Notes under the pieces: model-generated
Seen by the model: only the letters and a program-made list of their open reading frames with translations
Databases searched by the model: none
Told to the model about the DNA's origin: nothing
In this document: one piece after another, positions 61,998-64,000 of the stretch
How positions within the stretch are numbered: the stretch's first letter is position 1
Layout: each line of letters begins with the position of its first letter
Assembly (NCBI GenBank): GCA_020633325.1
Contig: JACKDX010000001.1
Span: 1,178,001-1,242,000, forward strand
Direction: 5' to 3'
Length of the DNA: 64,000 nt
Source of the DNA: Myxococcales bacterium
GTDB taxonomy: Bacteria; Myxococcota_A; Polyangia; Polyangiales; GCA-016699535
Made by a program: the position numbers and the translations under genes

Positions 61998-62825
61998 ATG
62001 TATATGCAACGTCTAGGCTACTTATCCATCATCGCTATGTTTGGAGGGCTGTTTGTTGGCACGGCGCACGCCGAGCTCGGACAGGCCACGCCACGGTACG
62101 CTGACCGATCTATGACCCTGAACAAGGGGACCTTGCGTATAGACGGCGGTCCGTCGGATTTCGGCCTGCTCGATTCGGGGATGATCAACAGCGGCCGTGG
62201 GTTGCGTATTGGTAAATCAGCCAAGGGTGCGGACACTGCGGTCGGTTTGGGTCTGGGGGCCGCGTACGGCATCATTGATGGTCTGGAAGTCGGCGCGTTG
62301 GTACTTCCACTCCGTTTCGCGCCATCGGGCGTCGATGCCTATGGAAACCCTGAAGCTTATGTACGCTACAGGTTTATGACCGGCAACGTCGAGGTCGGCG
62401 TCCAAGCGGGCGCCCAGTTTCCGGTAAACACCGGAACAGACTTCGGATTGTCTGCGGGTATCCCTGTGCTGGTCCGTTTAGGTACGATGGGTCGTTTGGA
62501 CACGGGCGCGGAGCTTGAAATTCTATTCGCGGATCCTGACGCGGTTTTAAGCCTCGACATCCCGTTGGCTCTTAACTTCAACGTGACGGATAATGTGTTT
62601 TTGGGAGCTCGCACTGGGTTGTATGTGCGTGATTTCGACTTTGATTTCTACAGCGTGCAGCTTGGAGTCCAAGGCGGCTATACGCTTCAGAAGGGCATTG
62701 CTGACATTACCGCATGGTTCACGTTCCCGAACTTCCTCTCTGGCAAGGGCCTTGGGGATGGCATCAGCGCAGATGCATGGCAGGTGGGTGTAGGCGGCAA
62801 CTTCTACGTGAGCTTCCTGCAGTAA
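61998..62825 (+). CDS. Outer-membrane beta-barrel-like protein, paralogue of the one at 20832
   Basis: 275 residues from the ATG at 61998, with AAGGGG ahead (the frame is open 28 codons earlier, without support). Signal LGYLSIIAMFGGLFVGTAHA, cut before ELGQATPRY. Strand-like repeats follow: MTLNKGTLRIDGGPSDFGLL, LGAAYGIIDGLEVGALVLPL, LNFNVTDNVFLGARTGLYVR, and an ending VGVGGNFYVSFLQ. It shares order and wording with the protein at 20832. A rho-independent terminator follows. Divergent from pilB across 246 bases to this ATG. Function unknown. Confidence 0.75.
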   Translation: MYMQRLGYLSIIAMFGGLFVGTAHAELGQATPRYADRSMTLNKGTLRIDGGPSDFGLLDSGMINSGRGLRIGKSAKGADTAVGLGLGAAYGIIDGLEVGALVLPLRFAPSGVDAYGNPEAYVRYRFMTGNVEVGVQAGAQFPVNTGTDFGLSAGIPVLVRLGTMGRLDTGAELEILFADPDAVLSLDIPLALNFNVTDNVFLGARTGLYVRDFDFDFYSVQLGVQGGYTLQKGIADITAWFTFPNFLSGKGLGDGISADAWQVGVGGNFYVSFLQ

Positions 62826-62847
62826 CTGTTTGCTCGGCTGTAAGCAG

Positions 62848-62883
62848 GCGCCCGCTTCGTAAGAGGCGGGCGTTTGTGTTTTA
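62848..62883 (+). terminator. Rho-independent terminator after the barrel gene
   Basis: Inverted repeat CGCCCGC (62849-62855) and GCGGGCG (62866-62872), with a T-rich tail TTTGTGTTTT. It closes the 61998 gene and separates it from the acyltransferase gene. Confidence 0.8.
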
Positions 62884-62895
62884 AAGCAGACGACT

Positions 62896-63939
62896 ATGGC
62901 GGAACGCACAGCGGTGTCTAGGAAGCGTGTGGTGTATCTGGACCTGTTGCGTCTGTTTGCGACTTTTCAGATGTTGCAGGGGCACGCCATCGATGCAGTG
63001 CTTCAGCCGCAATTTCGGTCGGGTAGCGTGCACGCTTGGTGGGTGCACGTGCGGGGGTATACTGCACCGGCGTTTTTATTTGCCGCGGGTTTCGCGTTTT
63101 ACCTCACCACGCTTCGTCCTGGCTTAGGCGCACAGGCCGATGCTCCAGCGAACCACTGGCGAAGACTACGACGGTTTGGGATGTTGATCGCCCTGGGCTA
63201 TATGATGCATCTGCCGCCGTCGCTCGAACAAGTGTGGGACTATGCAATCGTCGATGTCCTTCAATGCATCGGTGTGAGCCTGATGGCGTTGGAGTTACTA
63301 AGGTGGTGGTTCCCCGCGAGCAGTGTGGCCTTAGCGGCAAGTGCTATCTTGACGGTCAGCTGTTTCGCCCTAGCGCCTCTTTTCGCAGATTGGCTGCCAT
63401 TGGGGCCCTGGCGCATCTTCAGCAACTACGTCAATCACGCAGGCGGTTCGTTGTTTCCGCTCTTGCCCCATGGGGGCTATCTCTTTGCGGGAGTGTGCAC
63501 TGGCGCGGTGGCGGCATCGACATATGAGCTTGCCTGCCATCGGTGGCGTCTCTTGGTGCTCAGCGGCTGCTCATGGCTCGTCGTCGGGACGATGGCCATG
63601 GCCCACATTGACACGATGCGGATTGAGCGGCTGGCGGTCGTGCTTAGTATCACGTCGCTCTTGGCGTTGGCCTGGGGTAACCGCACAGCGTTAGGATATC
63701 CGTGGTCCACGTTCGCCCGGCAGACCCTCGTCATTTATTGGGTCCACGTCTGGGTGTTGTATGCTAAGCCCTGGGGTGTGCAGTACTGGTATGGTCGTAT
63801 CCTCGGTCCATGGGGCGCCATCGCATTCGCGCTCCTGGTTGTCGTGGCCTCCCTTGCCTGTGGGCTCTTTTGGGAGAAAATTACCAGAAGGAGCCAGACG
63901 CGGACGCAGCCGCTTGAACCCGAGACCGCATCACGGTAA
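62896..63939 (+). CDS. HGSNAT-like membrane acyltransferase (DUF1624 type)
   Basis: 347 residues with about ten hydrophobic segments. The start VVYLDLLRLFATFQMLQGHAID carries the family's conserved His (H26) in the first helix, as in heparan-alpha-glucosaminide N-acetyltransferase and related membrane acyltransferases. The middle and end (FARQTLVIYWVHVWVLYAK) also fit. It probably transfers an acyl group to a surface or cell-wall sugar, substrate unknown. It starts just after a terminator and ends 9 bases before the next gene. Confidence 0.78.
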   Translation: MAERTAVSRKRVVYLDLLRLFATFQMLQGHAIDAVLQPQFRSGSVHAWWVHVRGYTAPAFLFAAGFAFYLTTLRPGLGAQADAPANHWRRLRRFGMLIALGYMMHLPPSLEQVWDYAIVDVLQCIGVSLMALELLRWWFPASSVALAASAILTVSCFALAPLFADWLPLGPWRIFSNYVNHAGGSLFPLLPHGGYLFAGVCTGAVAASTYELACHRWRLLVLSGCSWLVVGTMAMAHIDTMRIERLAVVLSITSLLALAWGNRTALGYPWSTFARQTLVIYWVHVWVLYAKPWGVQYWYGRILGPWGAIAFALLVVVASLACGLFWEKITRRSQTRTQPLEPETASR

Positions 63940-63948
63940 GCAGCACGC

Positions 63949-64000
63949 ATGAACGAAAAGAGCCAAAAGTATCAGCTCAAGCGCCGCGACGTCTCTGAAG
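63949..64000 (+). CDS. Start of a further gene, cut by the window edge
   Basis: ATG at 63949 followed by 16 codons (NEKSQKYQLKRRDVSE) up to the window end. It lies 9 bases after the acyltransferase gene in the same direction. Too short to classify. Confidence 0.4.
   Translation, partial: MNEKSQKYQLKRRDVSE

Noticed and set aside
1..64000. tRNA genes, CRISPR arrays or insertion sequences
   Set aside because: No cloverleaf-like, direct-repeat/spacer or transposase-like sequences were recognised; a dedicated tRNA scan would settle the first.

Overview
The window looks like a stretch of chromosome from a Gram-negative, didermic bacterium, most likely a deltaproteobacterial or Myxococcota-type lineage. 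The supporting signs are the mix of gene families (Ser/Thr kinase with a C-terminal coiled coil, sigma-54 response regulator, PilB, many lipoproteins), many GTG starts, a TonB/TonB-dependent receptor system that implies an outer membrane, and a secreted protease whose C-terminus resembles the myxobacterial MYXO-CTERM sorting signal. The lineage is inferred; no 16S gene is present. I saw no tRNA, rRNA, CRISPR array, IS element or prophage.

Layout. 1-2.3 kb (minus): rplM-rpsI-argC and a metallophosphoesterase cut by the window edge. 2.4-6.8 kb (plus): a secreted protein, a PlsB-type acyltransferase and a coupled TIM-barrel hydrolase. 6.8-12.6 kb (minus): TetR-holB-metG-tatD, then rplC-rlmE with its own promoter; this L3 gene is not in an S10 operon here. 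12.7-16.9 kb: mazG, efp/epmA (overlapping), a lipoprotein, deoC and a 2OG-Fe(II) oxygenase. 17-20.7 kb (minus): a thioredoxin-rhodanese fusion, an unknown protein and an RND/MMPL transporter, all overlapping. 20.8-26.5 kb: an outer-membrane-barrel-like protein, a sigma-factor-like/kinase/coiled-coil fusion, a Cys-rich lipoprotein and a double-receiver GGDEF-EAL protein.

26.6-33.7 kb (plus) is a compact probable iron-uptake operon behind a Fur-box-like site: TonB, DUF4856-type lipoprotein, imelysin-like lipoprotein, HTTM membrane protein and TonB-dependent receptor, with the later genes overlapping. 33.7-36 kb: a small membrane protein, a short SFPASDPP protein and an orphan NtrC-type regulator.

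36-46 kb (minus) is a complete branched-chain amino acid operon, ilvB-ilvN-ilvC-leuA-leuC-leuD-cimA-leuB. It is preceded by an apparent transcription attenuator: a 37-codon leader peptide with a Val/Leu/Ile run, mutually exclusive hairpins and a terminator just ahead of ilvB. cimA lies among the leu genes, so LeuCD and LeuB can serve both leucine and the citramalate route to isoleucine.

46-57 kb: CBS-domain protein, lipoprotein, pyruvoyl-dependent arginine decarboxylase, pcm, the MYXO-CTERM-like protease, and a double-length UvrA (1790 aa, four ABC ATPase modules). A small secreted protein and a second HTTM protein with a coupled partner follow. 57-64 kb: pyrC-carA plus a CoA-transferase-like fragment, a small unknown protein, pilB, a second barrel protein related to the one at 20.8 kb, an HGSNAT-like acyltransferase and the first codons of another gene.
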